Below, piece after piece: positions 54,658 through 63,985 of a stretch of 64,000 nucleotides of DNA. How positions within the stretch are numbered: position 1 is the stretch's first letter; the number at the start of each line of letters is the position of its first letter. The notes under the pieces were generated by a model that saw only the letters and a program-made list of their open reading frames with translations, ran no database searches and had not been told where the DNA came from. The stretch comes from Chryseobacterium gregarium DSM 19109 (GTDB lineage Bacteria > Bacteroidota > Bacteroidia > Flavobacteriales > Weeksellaceae), in the NCBI RefSeq assembly GCF_000430845.1, contig NZ_AUMU01000003.1:291594-355593 (forward strand), written 5' to 3'. The position numbers and the translations under genes are program-made.

Positions 54658-57435
54658 TCATTTTGAATAATGAATAGGAATTAATTGGATTTCTCCGTCC
54701 AGACCGGAAGGCTGAACTTTCCAGTTGGATGCATCAAATGGCTTGTAGTTAATATTCACAAAATTGATTTCATGGTAATTCCGCCACTGGATTTTCTTCC
54801 GGTCCATATCCCGGATTCTGTTCGCCATCAGGTTGCAGACTTCAATCTGGATGGTATTTTTTCCTTTTTTCAGGTATTTCCCGATGTTGATTTCAAAAGG
54901 CAGGCTCCACACAATTCCGGCTTCCCGGCCGTTGACCATCACTTTTGCGCTTTCGTAAAGCTTATCAAATTTTAAAAGATAGTCGTCGGCACTTTTCTTT
55001 TTCAACTTCAAAGTGGTCGTGTATACGCCGGTTCCTGAAAAACGCTGCGTGGAAACATCGTCGGTGAAATTCGTCCAGGGTTCCGGTTTCTTGATAGTTC
55101 TCGATTCCGGAAGTTCGGGACCGCCTTCTCTGAAAGCCAGTTGCCACGGTTGGTCGAGAACAATCGGTGCATCCGTTTTTTCCGTGTAAGACCAATTGCG
55201 AATTGAGGTGTAAATATCTTCCGTATTTTTTATAATCAAAGATTCTCCTGATTTCAACTGAACCCTGACTGAATTATTCTGAGTTTCGGCAAGCCCGTAA
55301 TCTCCGTTTTCCGGATTCATTAAAGTGACCTGTTTACCGATAAAATTTAAAGGGATGTTTTGATTGATTTCCTTTGAAGTATGATTGACAATGTAATAAT
55401 ATTTCCCGCCGTCAAACTGTCTTCTCACAAACTTTAATCCCATGTCGGTCAGTTTTTCCCTTTCGATTTTTAAGTACCCCAAAGCTTTTGCCACGTCAGA
55501 ACTCAAAACGATTTTACCTTTTCCGACGTTGGCCATTTTCACATTGCCGGCCTGGTTTTGAAACGGAATCCGGCTCCATAAAGCTTTTAACTGCGTTCTT
55601 CTTTTCTCCACTTCAAAATTTCCGGGAATATCTTCCGGCTCATTCTGAAAAATAACGGATGCTCCGTCTTGAGCCAGATCCAGAATGTTTTTCAAGGTAG
55701 ATTCCGGCAGATATGTCAGTTCAGGAATAATTAAAACCTGATACGCAGAGCCTTCCTTCGACACCTTAATTTTCTGATTTTCTGACTTCGATTCGCCTAT
55801 CATTTTATCTGAAATCATATCAAGCGAATAACCCATTTTACTGAGTTTATTCATATTTTCATACATCGGGGTCGGCACTAACCATTTTTCAACGTTATGA
55901 ACTTTGAACGTCACGTCCTTCCCTTTCGGACCCGCCCATTGGTCGTAAACCGGCCAGTACATCAGCAGTTCGTTATCCGATTTTCCGCTTTGCAGAACAG
56001 ACTGCGTGCGTTCGATATAAGAATTCAATCCTTTCAGATGCGGCCATAAACTGTTTTCAGGAACGAAATTTACCGACGCATAAAACAGCCATCCCGGAAA
56101 CTTCACATCCGCCGGTGTATACGTCGTTCCGTGGTAAAAAACGTGGTTGATTCCCGATAAAAACACCTGCTCCACTTCAGGTTTTGCCTGTGACCACGAA
56201 GTTTTAAAATGCTCGGTCAGCCAGGTAAAAGTTTCGTTGGAAGTTAATTTTTTACCGGTCACATTCGCTGCCGAAGAAGCAAATTTCAGCATATTGAAAT
56301 CCGGCATGTCGGATTTCTGAATATCCGCCGTACCTCTTTTCAGACCCGGAATCTCAAAAATCGAACTTCCGAAAGTTTCAGATTCTGGAATGTCAACTGC
56401 TGCGTACAAATCTAGCAGATTTCCCGGAGAACCGTGTGCCTGGTTGGTATTTTTTGAGTTTTTGGAATGGGCCCAGTTGGTGAAATCTTTGGTGAAATTG
56501 TTCAAAATCAATTCGCTCAGCGTTTCCCGGTAATCCGATTTTACCCTTCCTGCAATTTCATTTTCTTCGTTGCTCACGAGATATTTGATGTACGGACTTA
56601 AATCATAGCCTCTTCTTTTCCTGAATTCATTTAAGAAATCCGGCGTCCAGTCGGCACTGTACACCTCATAACTGTCATTGAAAAAAGAACGGATCCCGTA
56701 GTTGGAATTTCCAAAAGCCTTATCGAAAGCTTTCAGGTAGCCTTTGGTGGCATCCGGCGAAAAATGGTCTAAGGTATACCCTTCACCACCCGGCGCGGCA
56801 CGTTTTACTTTTTGCAAAGTTTTTCCCACAAAAACGGCGTAAACCGTCCATTTCCCTGAACCTGGTTTCCAGTTTAAAGAGCCGTCAGCATTTACTTTAT
56901 CCGTTAAAACAACCGCTTCGTTTTTTTCATTGTAAGCGGTTACAATATCCAGTTTTATGGTTTTTAAAATCTTTTGTTTTTCATCTTTCAAAACGATTTT
57001 ATCTGAAAATTTTTCGCCTAATGCTATCGTGTAGGTCTGAACAATCATTTTCGTGGCTGCATCCTGTTCATCTACCTTTGGGCCGCCGATGGGCCAGCCT
57101 GTCCCGACCGACATATCGACGCCCATATTCAGGCTCTTCGCTTTGCTGGTCGTGAACCGAAGCATTTTCATCCATTCCGGAGAAAGGTAATTGATATATT
57201 GTTTTTCAAAACCTTTTGCGCCGTAAATCGGCACGATTTCCACACCTCCGAAACCCGCCTGGTGTAAAGTGGTCAGTTGCTTGTCCAATCCCTTTTCGTC
57301 GACGGCATTTCCCATCCACCACCAGCGGGTCCACGGTTTTGCGGTCTCGCTGGTTTGCGGCCACGGATTCTGTGCGGACAGGTTTCCGAAGGCAAAACAG
57401 ATGAGGCTTAATTTAACAATATTTTGAATCTTCAT
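54658..57435 (-). CDS. GH106 alpha-L-rhamnosidase
   Basis: Releases L-rhamnose from non-reducing ends of RG-I oligosaccharides, supplying the rhamnose module. The 925-residue protein (signal peptide to about NLSAQ) starts with the GH106 signature KPWTRWWWMGNAVDEKGLDK, then GFGGVEIVPIYGAKGFEK, GTGWPIGGPKVDEQDAA and FFNDSYEVYSADWTPDF. A C-terminal galactose-binding-like beta-sandwich (KFDKLYESAKVMVNGREAG, NTIQIEVCNLMANRIRDMD) follows. It is 11 bases after the malectin/SGNH gene in the RG-I operon. Confidence 0.93.
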   Translation of the reverse strand: MKIQNIVKLSLICFAFGNLSAQNPWPQTSETAKPWTRWWWMGNAVDEKGLDKQLTTLHQAGFGGVEIVPIYGAKGFEKQYINYLSPEWMKMLRFTTSKAKSLNMGVDMSVGTGWPIGGPKVDEQDAATKMIVQTYTIALGEKFSDKIVLKDEKQKILKTIKLDIVTAYNEKNEAVVLTDKVNADGSLNWKPGSGKWTVYAVFVGKTLQKVKRAAPGGEGYTLDHFSPDATKGYLKAFDKAFGNSNYGIRSFFNDSYEVYSADWTPDFLNEFRKRRGYDLSPYIKYLVSNEENEIAGRVKSDYRETLSELILNNFTKDFTNWAHSKNSKNTNQAHGSPGNLLDLYAAVDIPESETFGSSIFEIPGLKRGTADIQKSDMPDFNMLKFASSAANVTGKKLTSNETFTWLTEHFKTSWSQAKPEVEQVFLSGINHVFYHGTTYTPADVKFPGWLFYASVNFVPENSLWPHLKGLNSYIERTQSVLQSGKSDNELLMYWPVYDQWAGPKGKDVTFKVHNVEKWLVPTPMYENMNKLSKMGYSLDMISDKMIGESKSENQKIKVSKEGSAYQVLIIPELTYLPESTLKNILDLAQDGASVIFQNEPEDIPGNFEVEKRRTQLKALWSRIPFQNQAGNVKMANVGKGKIVLSSDVAKALGYLKIEREKLTDMGLKFVRRQFDGGKYYYIVNHTSKEINQNIPLNFIGKQVTLMNPENGDYGLAETQNNSVRVQLKSGESLIIKNTEDIYTSIRNWSYTEKTDAPIVLDQPWQLAFREGGPELPESRTIKKPEPWTNFTDDVSTQRFSGTGVYTTTLKLKKKSADDYLLKFDKLYESAKVMVNGREAGIVWSLPFEINIGKYLKKGKNTIQIEVCNLMANRIRDMDRKKIQWRNYHEINFVNINYKPFDASNWKVQPSGLDGEIQLIPIHYSK

Positions 57436-57446
57436 TCTTTAATTTT

Positions 57447-58769
57447 TTAATTTCCATCAGGCTTCAAAGATTCCATAAAAATGCTTTCCGGCCAATGGAA
57501 TCTTTTAACGGCATCGGGTGTATTGGGATCGAAACCTTTGTAATTTTTGGAAATAAATTTTTTCAAAGGCAAATTCTGGTCAACTATGGATTTCACCACA
57601 CATTGTGCCAGTTCGTAAGCGCCGTACGCGTTGAAGTGCGTATCGTCCGCCAAAGCGGCCGGCTGATTGGGATATGAATTTGCCGGATAATGCACAAATG
57701 CTTTCTTTGATGCTTCCGGTCCCATAGCTTCGAACAGGGTTTTGCTCAAGGCATTTAAATCGATTACATCCACTTTTTCCTCTTTTGCAATTTCCCGCAT
57801 CGCATCAGGGAAATCATCCAACGTATTGACGATTGTGTTGTTTTCATCAAAAACCCGGCGGTTCATCGAAGTGACCAGAACCGGAATCGCCCCCAGTTCT
57901 CTGGCTTTCAGTATCCACTCTTTTAATCTTTTTCGGTAACCGGATTTTGTGCTGTTGCCGGCTTTTTGGTCGTTGTGCCCGAACTGGATCAACAGGTAAT
58001 CTCCCGGTTTTATTGTATTCCGGATTTTATCGATCCGGTGGCGGTCTTCAAAGGCTTTCAGGGTTTCTCCGCTTTCGGCATAATTGGCAATCACCACTTC
58101 ATCCGGAACGAAAAAATACGGCAACATCTGTCCCCACGATGCCCAGGGTTCATACTGCGCATCCACAACCGTAGAATCTCCCGTCAGGTAAATGGTTTTT
58201 GCTTTCTTATTGGGTTGAATGATGACCGAACACACTTTCGGGGCTTGGTCATTAAATTCAATCGTCAGCAGGTTGTCCCAATGCAGGTATTTTCTTTCTC
58301 TCGGTTTTAATTTGACAATTCCGATCTGAGTTCCGTCCTGATTCCGGATAATGCTGTCTTTGACGTGGACGGTGATTTGTTTTTCGACGATTTCGCCCTG
58401 TTTTGTTTTCACATCGTTCAGCATCAGGCGGCGGTTTTCGACCCGGACGGTTGTTTCAGATGTTCCTTTGGAATCGCCTAAACTTAATTTCACATCATAG
58501 TTCCCTTCAGGAAGTGCGACTGAAAAATAAAATGGCTTGTCACTTGTAATATAATCTCCCGTCAAGGCATTTCTGCCATTGTCAACCGATTTCAACCCGG
58601 AAATATCCATAAAACCGTAACCGGTTTTCTGATCAAATTTTGAGGTTGACGTGATGGGAATAAATCCGTTTTCGGTTCTGTCATTACCAAAATCAAACTT
58701 GAAACTCATCTGTTGCGCCAACAAAAACGAACCTAAAAAAAACGTCAAAAATGTTATCCGGTTCTGCAT
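57447..58769 (-). CDS. Malectin-like domain fused to a CE12-type SGNH esterase
   Basis: A 440-residue secreted protein (signal peptide to about LLAQ, residue 19). Residues about 22-175 are a beta-sandwich of the malectin/galactose-binding type (MSFKFDFGNDRTENGFIPI, LPEGNYDVKLSLGD, WDNLLTIEFND). The C-terminal part is an SGNH esterase: Ser199 in LTGDSTVVD, the Gly of AESGETLKAF (an unusual block II), Asn in IQFGHNDQK, Asp375/His378 in DDTHFNAYGA. A rhamnogalacturonan acetylesterase with a built-in binding domain is likely. It starts two bases after the GH2 gene and lies 11 bases before GH106. Confidence 0.88.
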   Translation of the reverse strand: MQNRITFLTFFLGSFLLAQQMSFKFDFGNDRTENGFIPITSTSKFDQKTGYGFMDISGLKSVDNGRNALTGDYITSDKPFYFSVALPEGNYDVKLSLGDSKGTSETTVRVENRRLMLNDVKTKQGEIVEKQITVHVKDSIIRNQDGTQIGIVKLKPRERKYLHWDNLLTIEFNDQAPKVCSVIIQPNKKAKTIYLTGDSTVVDAQYEPWASWGQMLPYFFVPDEVVIANYAESGETLKAFEDRHRIDKIRNTIKPGDYLLIQFGHNDQKAGNSTKSGYRKRLKEWILKARELGAIPVLVTSMNRRVFDENNTIVNTLDDFPDAMREIAKEEKVDVIDLNALSKTLFEAMGPEASKKAFVHYPANSYPNQPAALADDTHFNAYGAYELAQCVVKSIVDQNLPLKKFISKNYKGFDPNTPDAVKRFHWPESIFMESLKPDGN

Positions 58770-58771
58770 CT

Positions 58772-61627
58772 TTAATCGGTTAAAATATTTTCTTTCGGCA
58801 TGGTAAACTGCTTATTTTCGTCGCCCAGATCCGGCAGGCCGAAATAAAAATACAAAGTTCTTTTGAATGTTCCGTTCAAATGATTCGGTTCACTTTCCGG
58901 GCCTAAAGTTGAAGTATCACTATTAATATTAAACGCCAGAACCGTTCCCAATGGCGGAATGGCATCGAGGAAAGAAATATTTCCTGTCGGCAGTTTTGGG
59001 TAGCCTTCAGCACCGTAAATTCCGTAAAAATCAAAAAGCCTGACGAACATTTTTTCTTCTTTGGTTCCCACCGTTATTTTTCCTTCTGCGGTATTGAGCT
59101 GCAGCCACGAAACCTCATCGAAATAGCCTTTAAATTCCGGATAAATCCACGGTGAAAAACCGGTTCGGGTAGCGTTTCTCAGGTTTTGCCAGACGTCATA
59201 AGTTTGTCCCTGCAAACGGTTTTTCCAGACGTGGTACGGACCTTTTCCAAGCCATTTGGCACTGATGACATAATTTTCGGGATAATCGAAACTTACGCCG
59301 GCAAACGGGTAATCTCCCGAAAGTGCATATTCATAATTCAGTTCTAAAATTCCGTTTTGATTCAATTTCCAGACTGCTTTTTTTCCGTCTTTGTAGGAAA
59401 TCTGAATCACCTGATTTTGTTCCTCCGGAAAAGATTTGATGGATACTAATTCCGTTTTTCCGTTCACGAAAACAGGCCCATTCCGGAAGGTCATTTTCTT
59501 GCCTTTTCTATCGAGAATAACCGACTTCAATAATCCGTCTTTTTTTCCGAATGAAAATTCTTTTTCGTCTGATTTTAAAATAAACAATGAATCATTTTCA
59601 ATAACCGAAACCGGAAATTCTTTGATCAATGATTTCGAAAACTGTTTTGATATTTTTTCATTGGAAGCAATTTTCCAGGTCCAGGTGTAGATTTCTTTTC
59701 CGAAAGAATCAGTTGCAGTCAACATTAAACCTTCACTTTCTTTCCAGCCTGAAGGAAGATGGAGATGGATATTTCCTTTCTCAACCGGTTTGATATCCGG
59801 AGATTCTGCTTTTCCTTTTTGAATCACATCAAATCCGGATTCAGGTGAAAAAGGTGTTCTGAATTTCACCAGTTTCCATTCAAACCGGCATTCCTTTATA
59901 TTCGTAAAATGATATCGGTTTTCAACGGGAATGATTCCGTTAAAATCATCCGGCAACGTTTTCAAATCAATTTTTACCTGACTGTAAATTTCCCGGATGG
60001 CATAAAAGCTGCCTTCTTTTTCACGGTGCGGACCCACCACTCCGTCCGGCGCATTAATCGCATTAACATCCATCTGATTATTGAAATCGGTTCTCACCAG
60101 GCCTTCGTCTGCAAACGCCCAAAGAAACCCGCCCGCACCTTTTTTGGAATTCCAGTGCAGTTCCCAGTAATCGGCTAAAGAAGTTCCGCCACCGCCATCA
60201 TCTTGTGCGTGCAGAAACTCGGTCGGCATATAAATATTTTCGCCTTCAAGTATTTTTTTTGTGCTGTCATAATCTTCGTAATGGTTGCAGTCGATGCCGT
60301 TGAACGCATTTCCCGGCTTGTGGTGCGCATGAATGACGGGACGGCTGGACAGGTCATATTTGGCATATTCTGCATCCAGATCAAAATTATGCCCGCCTTC
60401 GTTTCCGTTGCTCCAGAAAATGATGGAAGGATGATTCGCATCTCTCGTCACCATTTCTCTGACGAGCTTTTTACCAACCTCTGTACTGTATTTTTTTTGC
60501 CACCCGGCGAGTTCATCCAAAACATATAAACCCAATGAATCGCAAAGCTGAAGAAACGATTTATTAGGCGGATAATGCGAACAGCGTACAGCATTCATAT
60601 TCATTTCCTTGATGAGCTGAACGTCCGTCAAATCGATGTTTTTGCTGACCGCCCGTCCGGTTTCAGGCCACCAGACGTGGCGGTTGATGCCTTTCATTTT
60701 GATTTTCGTTCCGTTGACGTAAATTCCGTTGCCTTTTCGGATTTCAATCGTCCGGAAACCGAATTTTTCTTCGGTGTGGAAGACATTTCTTCTGTTCTTA
60801 TTGAGACTGAATGTCGCTTTGTATAAATTGGGCGTTTCGGCGGTCCAGAGTTTCGGATTATTAACGGAAAACTGGAGCCGTTTTAAAGTATCTCCCTTTT
60901 GAATGGTCACCTGAGATTCGCCAACGGGATTATTCTTAGCATCAAAGATTTCTACCTTTAGGTTATTAACTGATTGGATTCCTTGTAAATGAATATCCGA
61001 ACGGAAAGTTCCGTCTGCCTTTGCATCAATGGCTGTTGATGAAATATTTTCTCTGGGAGCGGCTTCCAGATAAACCGGCCTGAAAATCCCGCCTAAAACC
61101 CAGTAGTCCGCCAGGCGTTCTGCATTGTTGACCGATTTATCAGCAGACATTTTGGAAACTCTGACTTCCAGAATATTTTCTTTTCCGAAGATTAATTTGT
61201 CTGAAATATTATATTTAAACTCATAAAAAGCGCCCTGATGAATTTCTCCGGCCGGTTTGCCGTTGATCTTCACTTCGGTGTCGGTCATCGAACCTTCGAA
61301 AACGATGCTGACCGATTTTCCTTTCCAGGAATTGGGAACTGAAAATTGGTGTTTGTAAAGCCCCGCTTCATCATTGAATTTAAAATTCTTGCCGTAGGTA
61401 ACGTAATCCCGTCCGTAGTTGTATGAGCCGAAACCCTGCTGTTCCCACTGTGACGGAACCTGTATTTTATTCCAATTTCCTGATTTTCTTCCGCCAGTTA
61501 TCCAAAAATCCCATTCTTTGGTATGCTCAGAATCTGTCCCGCTCAGGAATTGAATTTCCTTAGACTGGGCATGCAGTGCCTGTGAACAAAAGCATAAGAG
61601 AACGAATATTTTGGTAAAACAACTCAT
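58772..61627 (-). CDS. GH2 beta-galactosidase
   Basis: Removes beta-galactose from RG-I side chains. The 951-residue protein (signal peptide to about ALHAQ) has the GH2 order: sugar-binding domain (WNKIQVPSQWEQQGFGSYNY), immunoglobulin-like domain, TIM barrel and C-terminal domains. The acid/base Glu is in WSNGNEGGHN and the nucleophile Glu in YMPTEFLHAQDDGGGG; GINRHVWWPETGRAV and NAVRCSHYPPNKSFLQLCD are family segments. Its start overlaps the stop of the GH28 gene in an ATGA, so translation is coupled. Confidence 0.93.
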   Translation of the reverse strand: MSCFTKIFVLLCFCSQALHAQSKEIQFLSGTDSEHTKEWDFWITGGRKSGNWNKIQVPSQWEQQGFGSYNYGRDYVTYGKNFKFNDEAGLYKHQFSVPNSWKGKSVSIVFEGSMTDTEVKINGKPAGEIHQGAFYEFKYNISDKLIFGKENILEVRVSKMSADKSVNNAERLADYWVLGGIFRPVYLEAAPRENISSTAIDAKADGTFRSDIHLQGIQSVNNLKVEIFDAKNNPVGESQVTIQKGDTLKRLQFSVNNPKLWTAETPNLYKATFSLNKNRRNVFHTEEKFGFRTIEIRKGNGIYVNGTKIKMKGINRHVWWPETGRAVSKNIDLTDVQLIKEMNMNAVRCSHYPPNKSFLQLCDSLGLYVLDELAGWQKKYSTEVGKKLVREMVTRDANHPSIIFWSNGNEGGHNFDLDAEYAKYDLSSRPVIHAHHKPGNAFNGIDCNHYEDYDSTKKILEGENIYMPTEFLHAQDDGGGGTSLADYWELHWNSKKGAGGFLWAFADEGLVRTDFNNQMDVNAINAPDGVVGPHREKEGSFYAIREIYSQVKIDLKTLPDDFNGIIPVENRYHFTNIKECRFEWKLVKFRTPFSPESGFDVIQKGKAESPDIKPVEKGNIHLHLPSGWKESEGLMLTATDSFGKEIYTWTWKIASNEKISKQFSKSLIKEFPVSVIENDSLFILKSDEKEFSFGKKDGLLKSVILDRKGKKMTFRNGPVFVNGKTELVSIKSFPEEQNQVIQISYKDGKKAVWKLNQNGILELNYEYALSGDYPFAGVSFDYPENYVISAKWLGKGPYHVWKNRLQGQTYDVWQNLRNATRTGFSPWIYPEFKGYFDEVSWLQLNTAEGKITVGTKEEKMFVRLFDFYGIYGAEGYPKLPTGNISFLDAIPPLGTVLAFNINSDTSTLGPESEPNHLNGTFKRTLYFYFGLPDLGDENKQFTMPKENILTD

Positions 61628-63003
61628 TTTGCAGCAGTATCGGAATCGTCTTTTTTGTCGTAAGATAGCGTAAGAGAAGTGACTTGGGTAACATTTACTT
61701 TTGTTTTCTTCAGATTTTTAATCGCATCTAAGTTTTCCTCTTTAGGTTTTACTGCTTTTATCTTCAGGTTTTCAAATGTAAAATCTGTCAACTCATACAA
61801 ATCTGATTTTTCAATATCAAAAGCTGTTTCACAACTGATGTCAATATTTTTTAAGGTAATATTGTTCGCCAGTCCTTTTTTTGGTCTTTCTTCGCCTTTC
61901 AAATCAAAAAACTGGTTCCAGCCTTTCACATACAGGAATGTTTTTACATTTCCGGTGATGTTTTCAACCGTAAGATATTCGTAGTGCTGAGGCGTGTCCG
62001 GACGCATTTTCAGGTGTAATAATCTTGACGCATCTTTCACTTTAGAATTTCGAAGAATCACGTTGTAATTGTGAATCGATTCGCTACCGCAAGTCAGAAC
62101 GCTGTGGCAGAATCCGAAGCTGTTGTCTTCGATCAGGATGTTTCTGTTTTCGCCGTTGTCCAGGTCTTTATCGGACTTCGGGCCTTTTCCGCCTTTCAGA
62201 GCAATCGCATCGTCATTCACCGACATATAGCAATTTTTAATCAGGAAATTAGTACAGGCATCGATATCAACCGCGTCGGTACTTGGCGCCTTTACCGGTT
62301 CTTTCGGAGCAAGAATCGTCAGGTTTAATAATTTAACGAAATCACTCTTATAATAATGCGTGCTCCAGAACGGCGAATTTTTAATGGTAATTCCTTCCAC
62401 CTGAACATTTTTGGAATTGGAAACGTAAATAATCCTGGGCCTCATTTCATCCATATTGGTGCATTTGGGGTTCCACTCGCGTCTTTTCCAGAACGATTTC
62501 CAGAAACGGAGCCCGTTGCCGTCAAGCGTGCCTTTTCCTGAAATCGTAAATCCGTCCAATCCGTCAGCATTGATTAAGGCCGGAAAGTATTTTACGGTCT
62601 GTCCTTCCATTCTCGTGGTGACTACCGGAAAATCATTGATGTTGTCACTCCCTTTTAATTTTGCGCCGTTTTCCAGATGCAGGTGCGTTCCCTGCCTGAA
62701 GAAAACCGAGCTGATCAGGAAAGTCCCTTTCGGAACCACCACCACGCCGCCGCCGTTTTTAGCCGCCAGATCAATCACCGCCTGGAGCGCTTTGGTCTGA
62801 AGAATCGTACTGTCGTTCTTCATGCCGTTGGCGGTAAGGATGTATTTTTTGCCTAATTTATTGATGTCGGTCGGTTTGTTTTCTCTGAACCATTTGGGGA
62901 TTGCCGTTCCGTCAGGGAATTTGTCCTGGCTTTTCAATCCGTTCGAACATAATGCGAGAATCAATAATGACCAGACAAATCGGGATGTATTTTGGAATAT
63001 CAT
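61624..63003 (-). CDS. GH28 family hydrolase with variant active-site motif
   Basis: A 459-residue exported parallel beta-helix protein (hydrophobic signal to about residue 25). The GH28 site is present in variant form: STDAVD (Asp243, Asp246) instead of NTDGxD, VNDDAIALKGG (Asp264, Asp265), and GFCHSVLTCGSES (His300) instead of GHG. This variant suits an exo-acting enzyme on RG-I, such as a rhamnogalacturonan galacturonohydrolase, rather than endo-polygalacturonase (inference from context with GH106, PL11 and GH105). It is the first gene of the minus-strand RG-I operon and overlaps GH2 by four bases. Confidence 0.86.
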   Translation of the reverse strand: MIFQNTSRFVWSLLILALCSNGLKSQDKFPDGTAIPKWFRENKPTDINKLGKKYILTANGMKNDSTILQTKALQAVIDLAAKNGGGVVVVPKGTFLISSVFFRQGTHLHLENGAKLKGSDNINDFPVVTTRMEGQTVKYFPALINADGLDGFTISGKGTLDGNGLRFWKSFWKRREWNPKCTNMDEMRPRIIYVSNSKNVQVEGITIKNSPFWSTHYYKSDFVKLLNLTILAPKEPVKAPSTDAVDIDACTNFLIKNCYMSVNDDAIALKGGKGPKSDKDLDNGENRNILIEDNSFGFCHSVLTCGSESIHNYNVILRNSKVKDASRLLHLKMRPDTPQHYEYLTVENITGNVKTFLYVKGWNQFFDLKGEERPKKGLANNITLKNIDISCETAFDIEKSDLYELTDFTFENLKIKAVKPKEENLDAIKNLKKTKVNVTQVTSLTLSYDKKDDSDTAAK

Positions 63004-63117
63004 ATTTTTTATATTGCTGTATGACCTGATTTTTCTGAATATTTATTTACAAAACACAAAAATCAGTAAAATAACTTTCAATTACGCTCACCTTAATTTA
63101 TTATAATGCTCATTTTT

Positions 63118-63134
63118 AACGCAAAGTCCGCAAA
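63118..63134 (+). repeat. AACGCAAAG-type intergenic repeat
   Basis: AACGCAAAGTCCGCAAA, next to the 77-bp repeat copy, as in the mirrored arrangement at 13241-13364. Confidence 0.5.
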
Positions 63135-63159
63135 TATTTTTTGCTGCTCAACGCTGCAA

Positions 63160-63236
63160 AGTTCGCAAAACGAAATTTCGCCGGTCCAAATAAATAAATT
63201 TATAAATTGAGGCAAAGGCGTTCTGCTCAGCAAAGA
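63160..63236 (-). repeat. 77-bp dispersed repeat, copy B (inverted)
   Basis: The reverse complement matches 13241-13317 at 73 of 77 positions without gaps. Confidence 0.75.
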
Positions 63237-63456
63237 GCACAAAGGCTTTTCCATTAATATACATCAGGGACCACCATCAGGAAAATTATTCTTTATTTCA
63301 TTTTCATAAAAATATACATTCTGAGGACGTACAGCATCCTGCTCTTTCATGTTGAACGTTTTTAAGATGCTTTTGACTTTAATAAAAACTTTCAAATTCA
63401 ACCGATTTTCATTAAGTTTACCTTTCTCGTATTAGATGAAGCTGAAAATAATAATC

Positions 63457-63936
63457 ATGAAAGTAATATCAGTAAGACAAAATCCCGAATATAAAGAAAA
63501 AGCAATTAATTTTTTTCAGAACAGCTGGTCTGAAATTTCGCCCGTTATCTATGAAGATTGCATATCGAACAGTATTGATGCGGAACAGGCTTTACCCCAG
63601 TGGTATTTATTGGAAAAAGATGAAGAAATCATAGGCTGTGCAGGATTGATTACCAATGATTTTATCAGCAGAATGGATTTGTATCCGTGGCTTTGTGCCC
63701 TGTTTATCAATGAAAATGACAGGGGAAATAATTACAGTGAACTTTTGATCAGTAAAGCTAAAGAAGATACAAAAGATTCAGGATTTAAATATCTGAATTT
63801 ATGTACCGACCACCTTGGGTTTTACGAAAAATACGGTTTCAGATATATCGGAAAAGGCTACCATCCCTGGGAAGAAGAATCCAGGATTTACCAGATTGAA
63901 CTTTATGACCTTCTCCCAAAAAACTGGAACAATTAA
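63457..63936 (+). CDS. GNAT-family acetyltransferase
   Basis: A 159-residue cytoplasmic N-acetyltransferase of unknown substrate. The acetyl-CoA motif region is PWLCALFINENDRGNNYSEL followed by a helix, and the C-terminal LGFYEKYGFRYIGKGYHPW is typical of GNAT proteins. The ATG at 63457 (MKVISVRQNPEYKEKAINFF) is preferred to 63436, which adds MKLKIII. It shows no link to pectin use and marks the right edge of the pectin locus. Confidence 0.82.
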   Translation: MKVISVRQNPEYKEKAINFFQNSWSEISPVIYEDCISNSIDAEQALPQWYLLEKDEEIIGCAGLITNDFISRMDLYPWLCALFINENDRGNNYSELLISKAKEDTKDSGFKYLNLCTDHLGFYEKYGFRYIGKGYHPWEEESRIYQIELYDLLPKNWNN

Positions 63937-63985
63937 AAGTAGAGATTTTTCGAGAAATAATTAAATTTAAATAAAGAAAAGTCTA

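Larger units (their letters stand above)
63004..63456. other. 453-base gap between GH28 and the acetyltransferase
   Basis: No gene seen. It must hold the divergent promoters. It carries repeat units at 63118-63134 and 63160-63236. No convincing operator: the best site (63397-63410) matches only 9 of 14. Confidence 0.65.

Noticed and set aside
57755..57768. Operator-like TTAAATCGATTACA
   Set aside because: It lies in the middle of the SGNH coding sequence and is explained by codons for Val-Ile-Asp-Leu.
62071..62084. GTGAATCGATTCGC palindrome
   Set aside because: Only 8 of 14 consensus positions match and it is deep inside GH28 coding sequence.
63397..63410. TTCAACCGATTTTC as operator of the RG-I operon
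   Set aside because: Only 9 of 14 matches, no right half-site and nearly 400 bases from the gene start.
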